Assembly: GCA_905193765.1 (NCBI GenBank)
Contig: CAJJPZ010000060.1
Location: forward strand, 1-12,244
Reading direction: 5' to 3'
DNA: 12,244 bases
DNA from: an uncultured Eubacterium sp.
Lineage (GTDB): Bacteria; Bacillota; Clostridia; Peptostreptococcales; Anaerovoracaceae
This document shows positions 1 through 6,058 of this stretch, in pieces. The notes beneath the pieces are model-generated. The model did not search any database and was not told where the DNA came from. It saw only the letters and a program-made list of their open reading frames with translations. Within the stretch, counting starts at the first letter, position 1. Every line of letters starts with the position of its first letter. Position numbers and translations under genes: made by a program.

Positions 1-78
1 ATGGATTACTTTTTAAACGAATAATTCCCCTGCACATTCATAATGTGTTTTTTAGCATGCCTGCACTCTCCTTAAAAT

Positions 79-107
79 TACCCATTCCCATTTTATGGGT
101 ATTTTTT
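79..107 (+). terminator. rho-independent terminator, plus strand
   Basis: TACCCAT (79-85) pairs with ATGGGTA (95-101) and is followed at once by six T. It would end a plus-strand transcript coming from outside the window on the left. An alternative register pairs CCCAT (87-91) with ATGGG (95-99). Confidence 0.55.
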
Positions 108-140
108 GTTCTCCTATTCAGATTGATATTTCCTACATAA

Positions 141-161
141 GAACAAAAGTGGCTTCGCCAC
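141..161 (-). terminator. probable terminator of the nitroreductase gene
   Basis: Read on the minus strand, GTGGC and GCCAC flank a three-base GAA loop (149-161), followed by TTTTGTTCTT. It lies about 165 bases past the nitroreductase stop, with the stronger 194-220 hairpin in between. The stem is short, so the call is moderate. Confidence 0.45.
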
Positions 162-193
162 GTATTATCATATGTAACTTTTATTGAAACTCC

Positions 194-239
194 GGAAATA
201 TCTCCAAAGGAGATATTTCCTATGTTATAAGAAATATCT
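194..239. repeat. overlapping alternative hairpins (GGAAATATC element)
   Basis: GGAAATATCTCC (194-205) and GGAGATATTTCC (209-220) form a perfect 12-bp stem with a three-base loop. The right arm can instead pair with GAAATATCT at 231-239, so the two structures exclude each other. A related copy, GATATTTCC(TACATAAGAA), occurs at 125-143 and matches 212-233 with a small insertion. The geometry suggests a degenerate palindromic repeat; a switch-like 3' structure is possible but unproven. Confidence 0.5.
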
Positions 240-325
240 GCCGCGACAGCGTTTGTATTAAGCGCATGTGTGGCAGATCTTTCTTTAGTGTCTGTTAGTG
301 TCTGTTTTTATTGTGACTGAGGGTA

Positions 326-1111
326 TCATACCCACTTTATATCTGCTCTCTTCACCCTCTCCGGTACGTGCAGATATTCTTCATGCTGCGGATATCCCAT
401 CATGAAGGCTCCGTAGAAGCTGTTGTTGTCAGGCAGCTCCGGAAGCAGCTGCTGTATCTCCGGTATAGAATTGCAGAAACGTTTCAGATATCCGGCCCAG
501 CAGGTACCTATGCCCTCTGACTGCAGATACAGCTCTGCCGTCGTCATAGCTATGGCGACATCTGTCTCCGGTGATATGGCGTTGTTCCTGCCGTATGCCA
601 GCAGAATCACAGGTGCTGTCCCCATCACCACGTTGTTACCGATCTCATATTCGCTGAGAATCTCCGGCGAATTTCCCGTCTTCCTGACGTTATCCAGTAT
701 GTACCCCATTATCCTGTCTATGGTCTCCTTAGAATCTATGACGATCCATTTCGCAGGATGCTGGTTCTTGGCACTGGGAGCCCATGATGCGATCTCCAGA
801 GCCTCACTGATCACCTCTCTTGGAACAGGCTCCGGGCTGAAATGCCTGTATGAGCGTCTCGTCATTATATGGTCCCGCAGTTCATCGGTGAACCCTTCCC
901 TGAGCTTCGGAAGCTTCTCCTGCAGCACTGCGGGTCTGTCATTGAACTTTACGGCTCCATTCGGACATGCCGCCGCACAGTGCATACATTTGAGGCAGAA
1001 CTTGTCCGTATCCAGTTCAGGTCTGCCATCGGTCACCTTCAGCACAGTGAAGGGACAGACCGAAACGCATTTCATGCACTTTACACACTTGTCATAATCA
1101 AAACTTATCAT
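326..1111 (-). CDS. nitroreductase family protein with N-terminal ferredoxin domain
   Basis: The 261-residue product joins a two-cluster ferredoxin domain to an FMN-dependent nitroreductase domain. Two CX2CX2CX3CP motifs (Cys 9, 12, 15, 19 and 39, 42, 45, 49) should bind two [4Fe-4S] clusters. The nitroreductase part runs from about residue 80 with RRSYR (85-89) and SWAPSAKNQHP (109-119), typical FMN-contact segments. The family reduces nitro groups, quinones or other electron-poor substrates; the ferredoxin part would feed electrons to the flavin. I see no signal peptide and assume it is cytoplasmic. The start is set at the second Met: AGGAGG (1119-1124) sits 7 bases before it but only 1 base before the Met at 1117. 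It has its own promoter and is separated from the permease by a terminator, so it is probably monocistronic. The substrate is unknown. Confidence 0.9.
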   Translation of the reverse strand: MISFDYDKCVKCMKCVSVCPFTVLKVTDGRPELDTDKFCLKCMHCAAACPNGAVKFNDRPAVLQEKLPKLREGFTDELRDHIMTRRSYRHFSPEPVPREVISEALEIASWAPSAKNQHPAKWIVIDSKETIDRIMGYILDNVRKTGNSPEILSEYEIGNNVVMGTAPVILLAYGRNNAISPETDVAIAMTTAELYLQSEGIGTCWAGYLKRFCNSIPEIQQLLPELPDNNSFYGAFMMGYPQHEEYLHVPERVKRADIKWV

Positions 1112-1131
1112 CTGCATACCTCCTCAGTATC

Positions 1132-1144
1132 GCCGGTCTCCGGC
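1132..1144 (-). other. small hairpin in the nitroreductase leader
   Basis: GCCGG and CCGGC (1132-1136, 1140-1144) form a 5-bp stem with a 3-base loop, about 7 bases before the ribosome binding site. It could modulate initiation, but no ligand or known motif is evident. Confidence 0.3.
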
Positions 1145-1158
1145 AATGCTTTTTCCCC

Positions 1159-1167
1159 AGTATACCA
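1159..1167 (-). promoter_or_regulatory. extended -10 promoter of the nitroreductase gene
   Basis: The minus strand reads TGG followed by TATACT, an extended -10 (TGnTATAAT-like) element about 40-50 bases before the start codon. No good -35 is seen at normal spacing. It lies just past the upstream terminator, where a promoter for an independent gene is expected. Confidence 0.5.
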
Positions 1168-1189
1168 TAAAATATCTCTGACTGATCAT

Positions 1190-1239
1190 GCAAAAACTGA
1201 AAACACCCGGTCACTAAAGATATTTTTACTGACCGGGTG
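1190..1239 (-). terminator. rho-independent terminator of the permease gene
   Basis: CACCCGGTCA (1204-1213) and TGACCGGGTG (1230-1239) form a perfect 10-bp stem, extended by TAAA/TTTA. On the minus strand the right arm runs into TTTTCAGTTTTTGC. The hairpin ends transcription about 70 bases after the permease stop and isolates the nitroreductase gene. Confidence 0.85.
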
Positions 1240-1309
1240 AATCCTGTATTATTAGATTGATTAAATTTGGGCAAACGAAAGTTGATTAGAAGTTAGCTTT
1301 ATGAATTTA

Positions 1310-2710
1310 TTAATTCTGTGTAAACAGAAGGCTTTCTCTTTCCAGAGGTGTAACTGCACGATTCTTTGCTCTTGCATAGATCGCAAGGATAAGTCCCAGT
1401 GCGAACCATCCGCATACCAGTATCCACTCTATCGGCTGCAGAGGGCTTGGTCCGAACGGCAGGTAGAGATAAGTGAAGAAGCATACAACACCGATCGATA
1501 CCGCACCAACGAGCTTAGCATTCTTTACCTTGTAAGGTCTTTCAAGTTCAGGCTGTCTTACTCTCAGGAAGATGAATGACAGAGTTACCATCAGGTATAC
1601 GATAACTACTCCGAATGAACTTGCATTAACGAACCATGTCAGCGCTCCTGAACCGAGGAGACATGAGAAAGTTGAAAGTGCTCCGCAGAACAGTACTGCA
1701 TTGCAAGGAGTGTGATATTTAGGGTGAACCTTAGCCAGGAATCCAGGGAGCATCTTGGCATTTGCCAGTGAGAAGAGTACTCTTGCTCCGCCATAGAGGA
1801 ATCCGTTCCAGCTTGTCAGGATACCGCACATTGCACCAACGATGCAGACTTTACCCCAGATAGGGTTTCCGAAAGCATATGCCATAGCGTCAGCTACAGG
1901 GATGACTCCGTTAGTACGAACTTCTGTAGGTGCTGATACGCATGTAGCGAATATCATGAGCATATACCATGCTGCTGCCATTGCTATGGATATGATCAGG
2001 ATCTTAGGGATCTGTTTGAGCGGAACATCCATTTCTCCGGCTGACTGAGGTATAACGTCAAATCCTACGAACATTGCAGGTACCATCAGAAGTACTACTG
2101 TGAATCCCTTGAAGTCTGTCAGCAGCGGCTTGGTGTATTCGAAATCTCCGAATGCTGTACCACCTGTCAGGAACAGGATACCTACTACTATAAGGCCTAC
2201 TGTAGCGATCGTCTGGAACACAGCTGCCTGCTTGGCTCCGAAATAGTTTACTATTGTTATTATAACAGATACGATAACTGATACGAGACATACTGTAACC
2301 CATACGTCTGCACCCTTTACTGTCCACAGGTGTCCCAGTTCAGGGATAGGCACGATGTAATTAAGTGCAGTTGCGAACGCAGGACCTTCCCATGCTGCAA
2401 CACCCAGGTAAGCAAATGCTGTTGCCAGTCCTGCGATAACTGCCGGCCAGTATCCCATTGCCTTGTAGGAGAACACTACACCGCCGCCGGTGTAAGGTAT
2501 AGCCGGTGTAAGCTCTGAATATACAAGACCTACAAATACGCAGAGTACTGCGCCTACTGCATATGCCAGTATAGCTCCCAGCATACCTGCTGATGCTGCC
2601 CACTGACCTGACAGCATTATCCATCCCCAGCCGATCATTGTACCGAATGCCATGGCCAGGACATCTCTCTGTTTAAACGACTTTTCCAATGACTGATTTT
2701 CTGAACTCAT
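1310..2710 (-). CDS. APC-superfamily amino acid/amine permease
   Basis: This 466-residue polytopic membrane protein has about 12 hydrophobic segments and the APC-superfamily layout. TM1 carries the glycine-rich helix-breaking GTMIGWGW (23-30), and the C-terminal part has the conserved ERPYKVK (about 394-400) before the last two helices. It should use an ion gradient to import or exchange an amino acid or amine; the substrate cannot be read from the sequence. There is no periplasmic binding protein or ATPase partner nearby. The start is supported by GAGGA seven bases upstream. The notable point is regulation: a near-consensus sigma-54 promoter (2832-2848) lies upstream, giving a leader of about 110 nt with an inverted repeat. 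Sigma-54 often drives amino-acid uptake and catabolism genes in Firmicutes. A strong terminator follows, so the gene is likely monocistronic. Confidence 0.88.
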   Translation of the reverse strand: MSSENQSLEKSFKQRDVLAMAFGTMIGWGWIMLSGQWAASAGMLGAILAYAVGAVLCVFVGLVYSELTPAIPYTGGGVVFSYKAMGYWPAVIAGLATAFAYLGVAAWEGPAFATALNYIVPIPELGHLWTVKGADVWVTVCLVSVIVSVIITIVNYFGAKQAAVFQTIATVGLIVVGILFLTGGTAFGDFEYTKPLLTDFKGFTVVLLMVPAMFVGFDVIPQSAGEMDVPLKQIPKILIISIAMAAAWYMLMIFATCVSAPTEVRTNGVIPVADAMAYAFGNPIWGKVCIVGAMCGILTSWNGFLYGGARVLFSLANAKMLPGFLAKVHPKYHTPCNAVLFCGALSTFSCLLGSGALTWFVNASSFGVVIVYLMVTLSFIFLRVRQPELERPYKVKNAKLVGAVSIGVVCFFTYLYLPFGPSPLQPIEWILVCGWFALGLILAIYARAKNRAVTPLERESLLFTQN

Positions 2711-2782
2711 AATAAAATCCTCACTTTTAACATTGACTGTAACTTACTTAAACTTGCAAAATAACCTAAAATAATTAGTACG

Positions 2783-2816
2783 GAAAGAGATCCTGTTCTA
2801 TCATGCCATCTCTTTC
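2783..2816 (-). promoter_or_regulatory. inverted repeat in the permease leader
   Basis: GAAAGAGAT (2783-2791) and ATCTCTTTC (2808-2816) are perfect 9-bp arms around a 16-base loop. They would fall within the 5' untranslated leader if transcription starts near 2821. No T-tract follows on the minus strand, so it is not a classical attenuator. It may be a protein or RNA target; no known riboswitch class is recognised. Confidence 0.4.
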
Positions 2817-2831
2817 ACGCTACTGTAATAT

Positions 2832-2848
2832 CGCAAATACAGTGCCAA
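2832..2848 (-). promoter_or_regulatory. sigma-54 (-24/-12) promoter of the permease gene
   Basis: The minus strand reads TTGGCACTGTATTTGCG. Against YTGGCACGrNNNTTGCW this matches the whole TTGGCAC block, the r position and the TTGC block at the exact required spacing, differing only at the G after GGCAC and at the final W. The predicted start is about 2821, some 110 bases before the permease ATG. Such a promoter needs sigma-54 and an AAA+ enhancer-binding protein, neither of which is encoded in this window. Confidence 0.7.
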
Positions 2849-2867
2849 GTCATTGGATAAACAGTAT

Positions 2868-2905
2868 TTTTTCTCGAGAAAAATCCATATCTGTTGAAAT
2901 TTCAA
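2868..2905. promoter_or_regulatory. two perfect palindromes upstream of the sigma-54 promoter
   Basis: TTTTTCTCGAGAAAAA (2868-2883) is a perfect 16-bp palindrome centred about 54 bases upstream of the predicted start. TTGAAATTTCAA (2894-2905) is a perfect 12-bp palindrome about 78 bases upstream. Their placement fits sites for an enhancer-binding protein, but the call is inference. Confidence 0.4.
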
Positions 2906-2936
2906 TGATATTTTTATGGTGTTTTTCTGAACTCAT

Positions 2937-3079
2937 GTTGAGGCAAACTGTTTTTCTGACTGCTTCCATCCATTAAAAGTCCCATTATGAAAGAAATTTT
3001 CTACATAATTCGTGAATTTTATTTCATATGTTCCACTGCATTACAGGCGCTCTCATATAGAAAAAAACGCAAAACACTC
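2937..3079. other. AT-rich intergenic stretch
   Basis: This is the rest of the divergent region between the permease and cadC. I see one further inverted repeat, AATTC-GT-GAATT (3007-3018), and no coding sequence or recognisable RNA. Confidence 0.4.
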
Positions 3080-3109
3080 TTGACAGTTGAGCATACATTC
3101 AACTATAAT
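3080..3109 (+). promoter_or_regulatory. sigma-A promoter of cadC-cadA
   Basis: A perfect -35 TTGACA (3080-3085) and a perfect -10 TATAAT (3104-3109) are separated by 18 bp. Transcription should begin near 3116. The spacer is almost filled by operator 1, so a bound repressor would block RNA polymerase directly. Confidence 0.85.
3085..3104 (+). promoter_or_regulatory. CadC operator 1 (between -35 and -10)
   Basis: AGTTGA and TCAACT flank 8 bases, an imperfect palindrome of the type bound by ArsR/SmtB-family dimers. Its minus-strand reading begins AGTTGAATG, the same half-site as operator 2. Repressor binding here would occlude the promoter spacer. Confidence 0.7.
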
Positions 3110-3124
3110 GCAGTTATAGAGCAC

Positions 3125-3144
3125 AGTTGAATGATCACGCAACT
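3125..3144 (+). promoter_or_regulatory. CadC operator 2 (downstream of the transcription start)
   Basis: AGTTGAATG starts this site and GCAACT ends it, giving AGTTG(A)-N8-(G)CAACT with the same geometry as operator 1. The two sites are exactly 40 bp apart, close to four helical turns, so dimers could sit on the same DNA face. A second inverted repeat, CTATAA/TTATAG (3103-3108, 3114-3119), lies between them over the -10 and start region. Confidence 0.6.
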
Positions 3145-3166
3145 ATAAATTCAAGGAGGTATCCCG

Positions 3167-3523
3167 ATGACAAAAGATGATATATTATGCGACTGCAATA
3201 TCATACACGAAGATACTGTAGAACATGTCCGTTCGGAAATCGTGTCCGACGACAGACTCTCCGCCATGAGCAAACTGTTCAAGGTATTCGGCGACGGAAC
3301 CAGGATAAAGATCCTTTCCGCACTGAACTGCCACGAGATGTGCGTATGCGACCTGGCTGTCATACTGAACATGACAAAGTCAGCAACATCACATCAGCTC
3401 CGCGTACTGAGAGACAACAACCTCGTAAAATTTTCAAAGAAAGGAAAACACGCCTATTATTCCCTGGCAGATAATCATGTAAAGGAAATACTGGACGTGG
3501 CACTGGAACACATAAATGAGTAA
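3167..3523 (+). CDS. cadC: CadC-type ArsR/SmtB metal-responsive repressor
   Basis: This 118-residue winged-helix protein closely follows staphylococcal CadC from memory of that sequence. The ELCVCD-type alpha-3 motif is present as EMCVCD (Cys59, Cys61), with N-terminal Cys8 and Cys10 to complete a four-sulfur Cd/Pb/Bi site. The C-terminal alpha-5 zinc site is also intact: Asp102, His104, His115 and Glu118. The recognition helix is about 70-82 (TKSATSHQLRVLR). In this family metal binding releases the repressor from DNA, de-repressing the efflux gene. AGGAGG (3154-3159) lies 7 bases before ATG. The stop overlaps the start of cadA by 8 bases. Unusual: the N-terminal Cys pair is spaced C-x-C, whereas CadC has C-x3-C, so metal preference could differ. 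Confidence 0.93.
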   Translation: MTKDDILCDCNIIHEDTVEHVRSEIVSDDRLSAMSKLFKVFGDGTRIKILSALNCHEMCVCDLAVILNMTKSATSHQLRVLRDNNLVKFSKKGKHAYYSLADNHVKEILDVALEHINE

Positions 3524-5930
3524 AGCAACAGAACACAATACGGTGACCTATATAATAGAGGGTCTGGACTGCGCCAACTGCGCTGCCAAAATAGAACGCA
3601 AGATACAGGCTATGCCTCAGATAGATGAGGCGACTCTGACATTCGCTACAAAACAGCTGAAAGTAACTTCAACGCAGTCAGACAGCAGTATGCTGAAAAA
3701 CGAACTCGAATCTGTTTGCCTGTCTGTTGAAGACGGCGTATCTCTTGAGGAAAAGAGTGCCAGCGTTCCCTCAAGAAAAATCAGTGATGGTTTCTGGGTA
3801 CAGAACAAAGGCGATCTGCTCCCAATCATCATCGGCGCAGTACTGTTCACAGCCGGTATGATAATGGAACATGTGCTGGCTCTGCCGACGATAGTTCTTT
3901 TCATAATATTCGCAGTCGGTTATCTGATCCTGGGAGGACAGGTACTGCTGGCTTCAGCAAAGAATATATCAAAAGGTCAGATCTTCGATGAGAATTTCCT
4001 GATGTCCATCGCAACTATCGCAGCATTCTGCATCGGTGATTTCGCCGAAGGTATGGGCGTAATGCTCTTCTACCGCATAGGCGAACTCTTCGAACATATA
4101 GCTGTAGAGAGAAGCCGTACACAGATCATGGATGCTGTGGACATGAGACCGGAAACAGTAAATCTGGTATGCACACACGACCACGAAGAAGATGATGACG
4201 ACTGTGACTGCGACTGCGGTTGCGGACATGATCATCATCACCACGATCACGATGCAGCATGTGCTGCCGGCGAGCATAACGAACACGGCCATATCCACAA
4301 ACACGACGATGATGACTGCGACTGCGACTGTGGACACGACCACGAGCATGAACACCATCACGACCACGACGATGACTGTGACTGCGGTTGCGGACACGAT
4401 CACGAGCATGAACACGAGCATGAGCACGAAGGTGGTGAACATATCCATGTCATCCCGTCGGAAAATGCCAAAGTCGGCGATATACTCCTGGTACGCCCGG
4501 GAGACAGGATCCCTCTCGACGGTATCGTCGTTGACGGAGAAAGCCGCATAGATACATCCCCTGTAACAGGCGAACCTGTTCCTGTAAGCGCTGCACCTGG
4601 AGCGAAAGTCATCTCAGGCTGCATCAACCAGCAGGGAGTCCTGAAGATAAAAGTAGAAAAGCCACTGTCTGAATCGATGGTCACTAAGATCCTGGATTCA
4701 GTTGAAAACGCAGCAGCAGGAAAACCTAAGATAGACAAATTCATAACTAAATTCGCCAAGGTATACACGCCTATCGTAGTTATACTGGCAGTACTGACAG
4801 CTATCGTACCATCGCTGATAACAGGAAACTGGAGCGAATGGATCACAACAGCTATCACATTCCTGGTAATAAGCTGCCCTTGCGCACTGGTGATCAGCGT
4901 ACCACTGGCGTTCTTCTCCGGTATCGGCGCAGCATCCAGATACGGCATACTCTTCAAAGGCGGACTTTCCATGGAAGCCCTGAAGAATGTCAAAGCTATC
5001 ATCATGGATAAGACAGGAACCATCACAAAAGGCAACTTTGCAGTACAGAAAGTCGTGACTTCCGCAAAAGCAGGAGACATCAGCGAGGACAAAGTACTGG
5101 CACTGGCAGCATCATGCGAATCTGCCTCCACTCACCCTATCGCAGTCAGCATAACTGCAGAAGCCGCTGTAAGGAATCTGCCGATAAGTAAGCCTGAAAA
5201 GATCGAAGAGCTTTCCGGAATGGGCATCAGGGTCACATTTGCAGAAGATACAGACGCTCCTTCAGAAGTCCTCTGCGGCAACAGGAAACTGATGGCGGCA
5301 AACGACATAGACGATTCAGAAGCTGCCGACAGCCCTGCTACACAGGTACTTGTCGCAGCAGACGGAAAGTTCCTGGGATGTATATACATCGCAGATACCA
5401 TCAAGCCGGAGGCAAAGAGCGCTATAGCTTCCCTCAAGGCGTCAGGCCTGATACCTGCAATGCTCACAGGCGATGTGCAGGCTGCAGCCGATGATGTGGC
5501 AGCAAAGACAGGCATCGACAGAGTCTATGCGCAGCTCATGCCGGAAGATAAACTCAGGATACTGGGAGAGCTCCGTGAAGAAACAGGTTCAGTGATGTTC
5601 ATAGGCGACGGTATCAACGACGCACCTGTTCTGGCCGGCGCTGATGTTGGAGCCGCCATGGGATCCGGTGCAGATGCAGCCATCGAAGCCGCCGACGTGG
5701 TATTCATGAGGCCGTCACTGGACGCTATACCTAAATCCATAAAGATAGCCCGCATAACAGGTGTGATATCCGGAGAAAATGTGGTATTCGCACTGGCAGT
5801 CAAACTGCTTGTACTGGTACTTGGTATGCTGGGATTCGCCAACATATGGGCTGCAGTATTCGCAGATACAGGAGTTGCAATGCTCTGCATACTTAACTCC
5901 CTGCGTATACTACTCAAAAAACTGAAATAA
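3516..5930 (+). CDS. cadA: Zn/Cd/Pb-exporting P1B-type ATPase with His/Cys-rich actuator insert
   Basis: This 804-residue efflux pump is in the P1B-2 class. An N-terminal HMA domain carries GLDCANC (Cys19, Cys22). Membrane helices begin near 100. The actuator TGE is at 351-353, the metal-binding CPC at 454-456, the phosphorylated DKTGT at 498-502 (Asp498), the nucleotide-domain HP at 540-541, TGD at 651-653 and GDGINDAP at 697-704. Lys763 and Asp784 match the transport-site pair of ZntA with the same 21-residue spacing, pointing to Zn/Cd/Pb rather than Cu. It exports metal from the cytoplasm using ATP. Residues about 219-311 are an insert with 28 His, 12 Cys and about 35 acidic residues, placed at the start of the actuator domain and not at the N-terminus where such tails usually lie. 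The weak ribosome binding site and 8-base overlap imply translational coupling to cadC. Confidence 0.95.
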   Translation: MSKATEHNTVTYIIEGLDCANCAAKIERKIQAMPQIDEATLTFATKQLKVTSTQSDSSMLKNELESVCLSVEDGVSLEEKSASVPSRKISDGFWVQNKGDLLPIIIGAVLFTAGMIMEHVLALPTIVLFIIFAVGYLILGGQVLLASAKNISKGQIFDENFLMSIATIAAFCIGDFAEGMGVMLFYRIGELFEHIAVERSRTQIMDAVDMRPETVNLVCTHDHEEDDDDCDCDCGCGHDHHHHDHDAACAAGEHNEHGHIHKHDDDDCDCDCGHDHEHEHHHDHDDDCDCGCGHDHEHEHEHEHEGGEHIHVIPSENAKVGDILLVRPGDRIPLDGIVVDGESRIDTSPVTGEPVPVSAAPGAKVISGCINQQGVLKIKVEKPLSESMVTKILDSVENAAAGKPKIDKFITKFAKVYTPIVVILAVLTAIVPSLITGNWSEWITTAITFLVISCPCALVISVPLAFFSGIGAASRYGILFKGGLSMEALKNVKAIIMDKTGTITKGNFAVQKVVTSAKAGDISEDKVLALAASCESASTHPIAVSITAEAAVRNLPISKPEKIEELSGMGIRVTFAEDTDAPSEVLCGNRKLMAANDIDDSEAADSPATQVLVAADGKFLGCIYIADTIKPEAKSAIASLKASGLIPAMLTGDVQAAADDVAAKTGIDRVYAQLMPEDKLRILGELREETGSVMFIGDGINDAPVLAGADVGAAMGSGADAAIEAADVVFMRPSLDAIPKSIKIARITGVISGENVVFALAVKLLVLVLGMLGFANIWAAVFADTGVAMLCILNSLRILLKKLK
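4170..4448 (+). repeat. imperfect repeats coding for the His/Cys/Asp-rich insert of CadA
   Basis: Three related blocks (about residues 224-246, 264-285 and 286-305) each run from an Asp tract through CDC(DC)G to alternating His-Asp/His-Glu. Blocks two and three are adjacent, with a period of about 21 residues (63 bases). A His-rich spacer separates the first two. Codons GAC/GAT, CAC/CAT and TGC/TGT alternate, so the repeats have diverged at the DNA level. This invites repeat-number variation by slippage or recombination. Confidence 0.8.
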
Positions 5931-5978
5931 CGGCACCAACTGTGACCACAGATCGCAGCTGAGCATAACACACTTAAA

Positions 5979-6027
5979 AGAGGAGCCTGACAGAAACGGC
6001 ATCATACCGTTCCCGTCAGGCTCCTCT
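5979..6027 (-). terminator. hairpin terminator between convergent cadA and gltX
   Basis: AGAGGAGCCTGAC (5979-5991) and GTCAGGCTCCTCT (6015-6027) form a perfect 13-bp stem with an inner AACGG/CCGTT stem. On the minus strand it is followed by TTTTAAG, so it best serves the synthetase gene. It may also end cadA transcripts, although the plus-strand side lacks a T-tract. Confidence 0.85.
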
Positions 6028-6058
6028 GCATGTAACTATATCTGCCGGCTGAAAGCTC

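Larger units (their letters stand above)
1..325. other. gene-free region with hairpins and repeats
   Basis: No supportable coding sequence lies here; all three minus-strand frames are closed within the first 75 bases, so any gene to the left starts outside the window. The stretch holds a plus-strand terminator-like hairpin (79-107), a minus-strand terminator-like hairpin (149-161), a perfect 12-bp-stem hairpin (194-220), an alternative hairpin sharing its right arm (211-239), a further inverted repeat (236-242 with 272-278), and a tandem 10-bp repeat TTAGTGTCTG at 285-304. A palindrome GGGTATCATACCC (321-333) overlaps the stop codon of the next gene. An intergenic repeat element or a structured 3' untranslated region are both possible. 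Confidence 0.6.

Noticed and set aside
2850..2936. 28-codon minus-strand ORF that begins with the same 14 bases as the permease gene (ATGAGTTCAGAAAA)
   Set aside because: It has no ribosome binding site and lies upstream of the predicted sigma-54 start, so it should not be on the permease transcript. The shared 14-mer is odd but may be a small duplication or chance.
2711..3079. T-box or riboswitch in the permease leader
   Set aside because: I looked for the T-box GGTGGNACCGCG-type sequence and for a terminator/antiterminator pair and found neither; only the 9-bp inverted repeat is present.
3969..4448. 159-codon minus-strand ORF antisense to the CadA insert
   Set aside because: Its composition (Val/Met-rich) is a by-product of the His/Asp codon repeats on the plus strand; no start signals support it.
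4192..4551. 119-codon plus-strand ORF in another frame of cadA, rich in Thr and Met
   Set aside because: A frame-shifted reading of the same GAC/CAC/TGC repeats, with no ribosome binding site.
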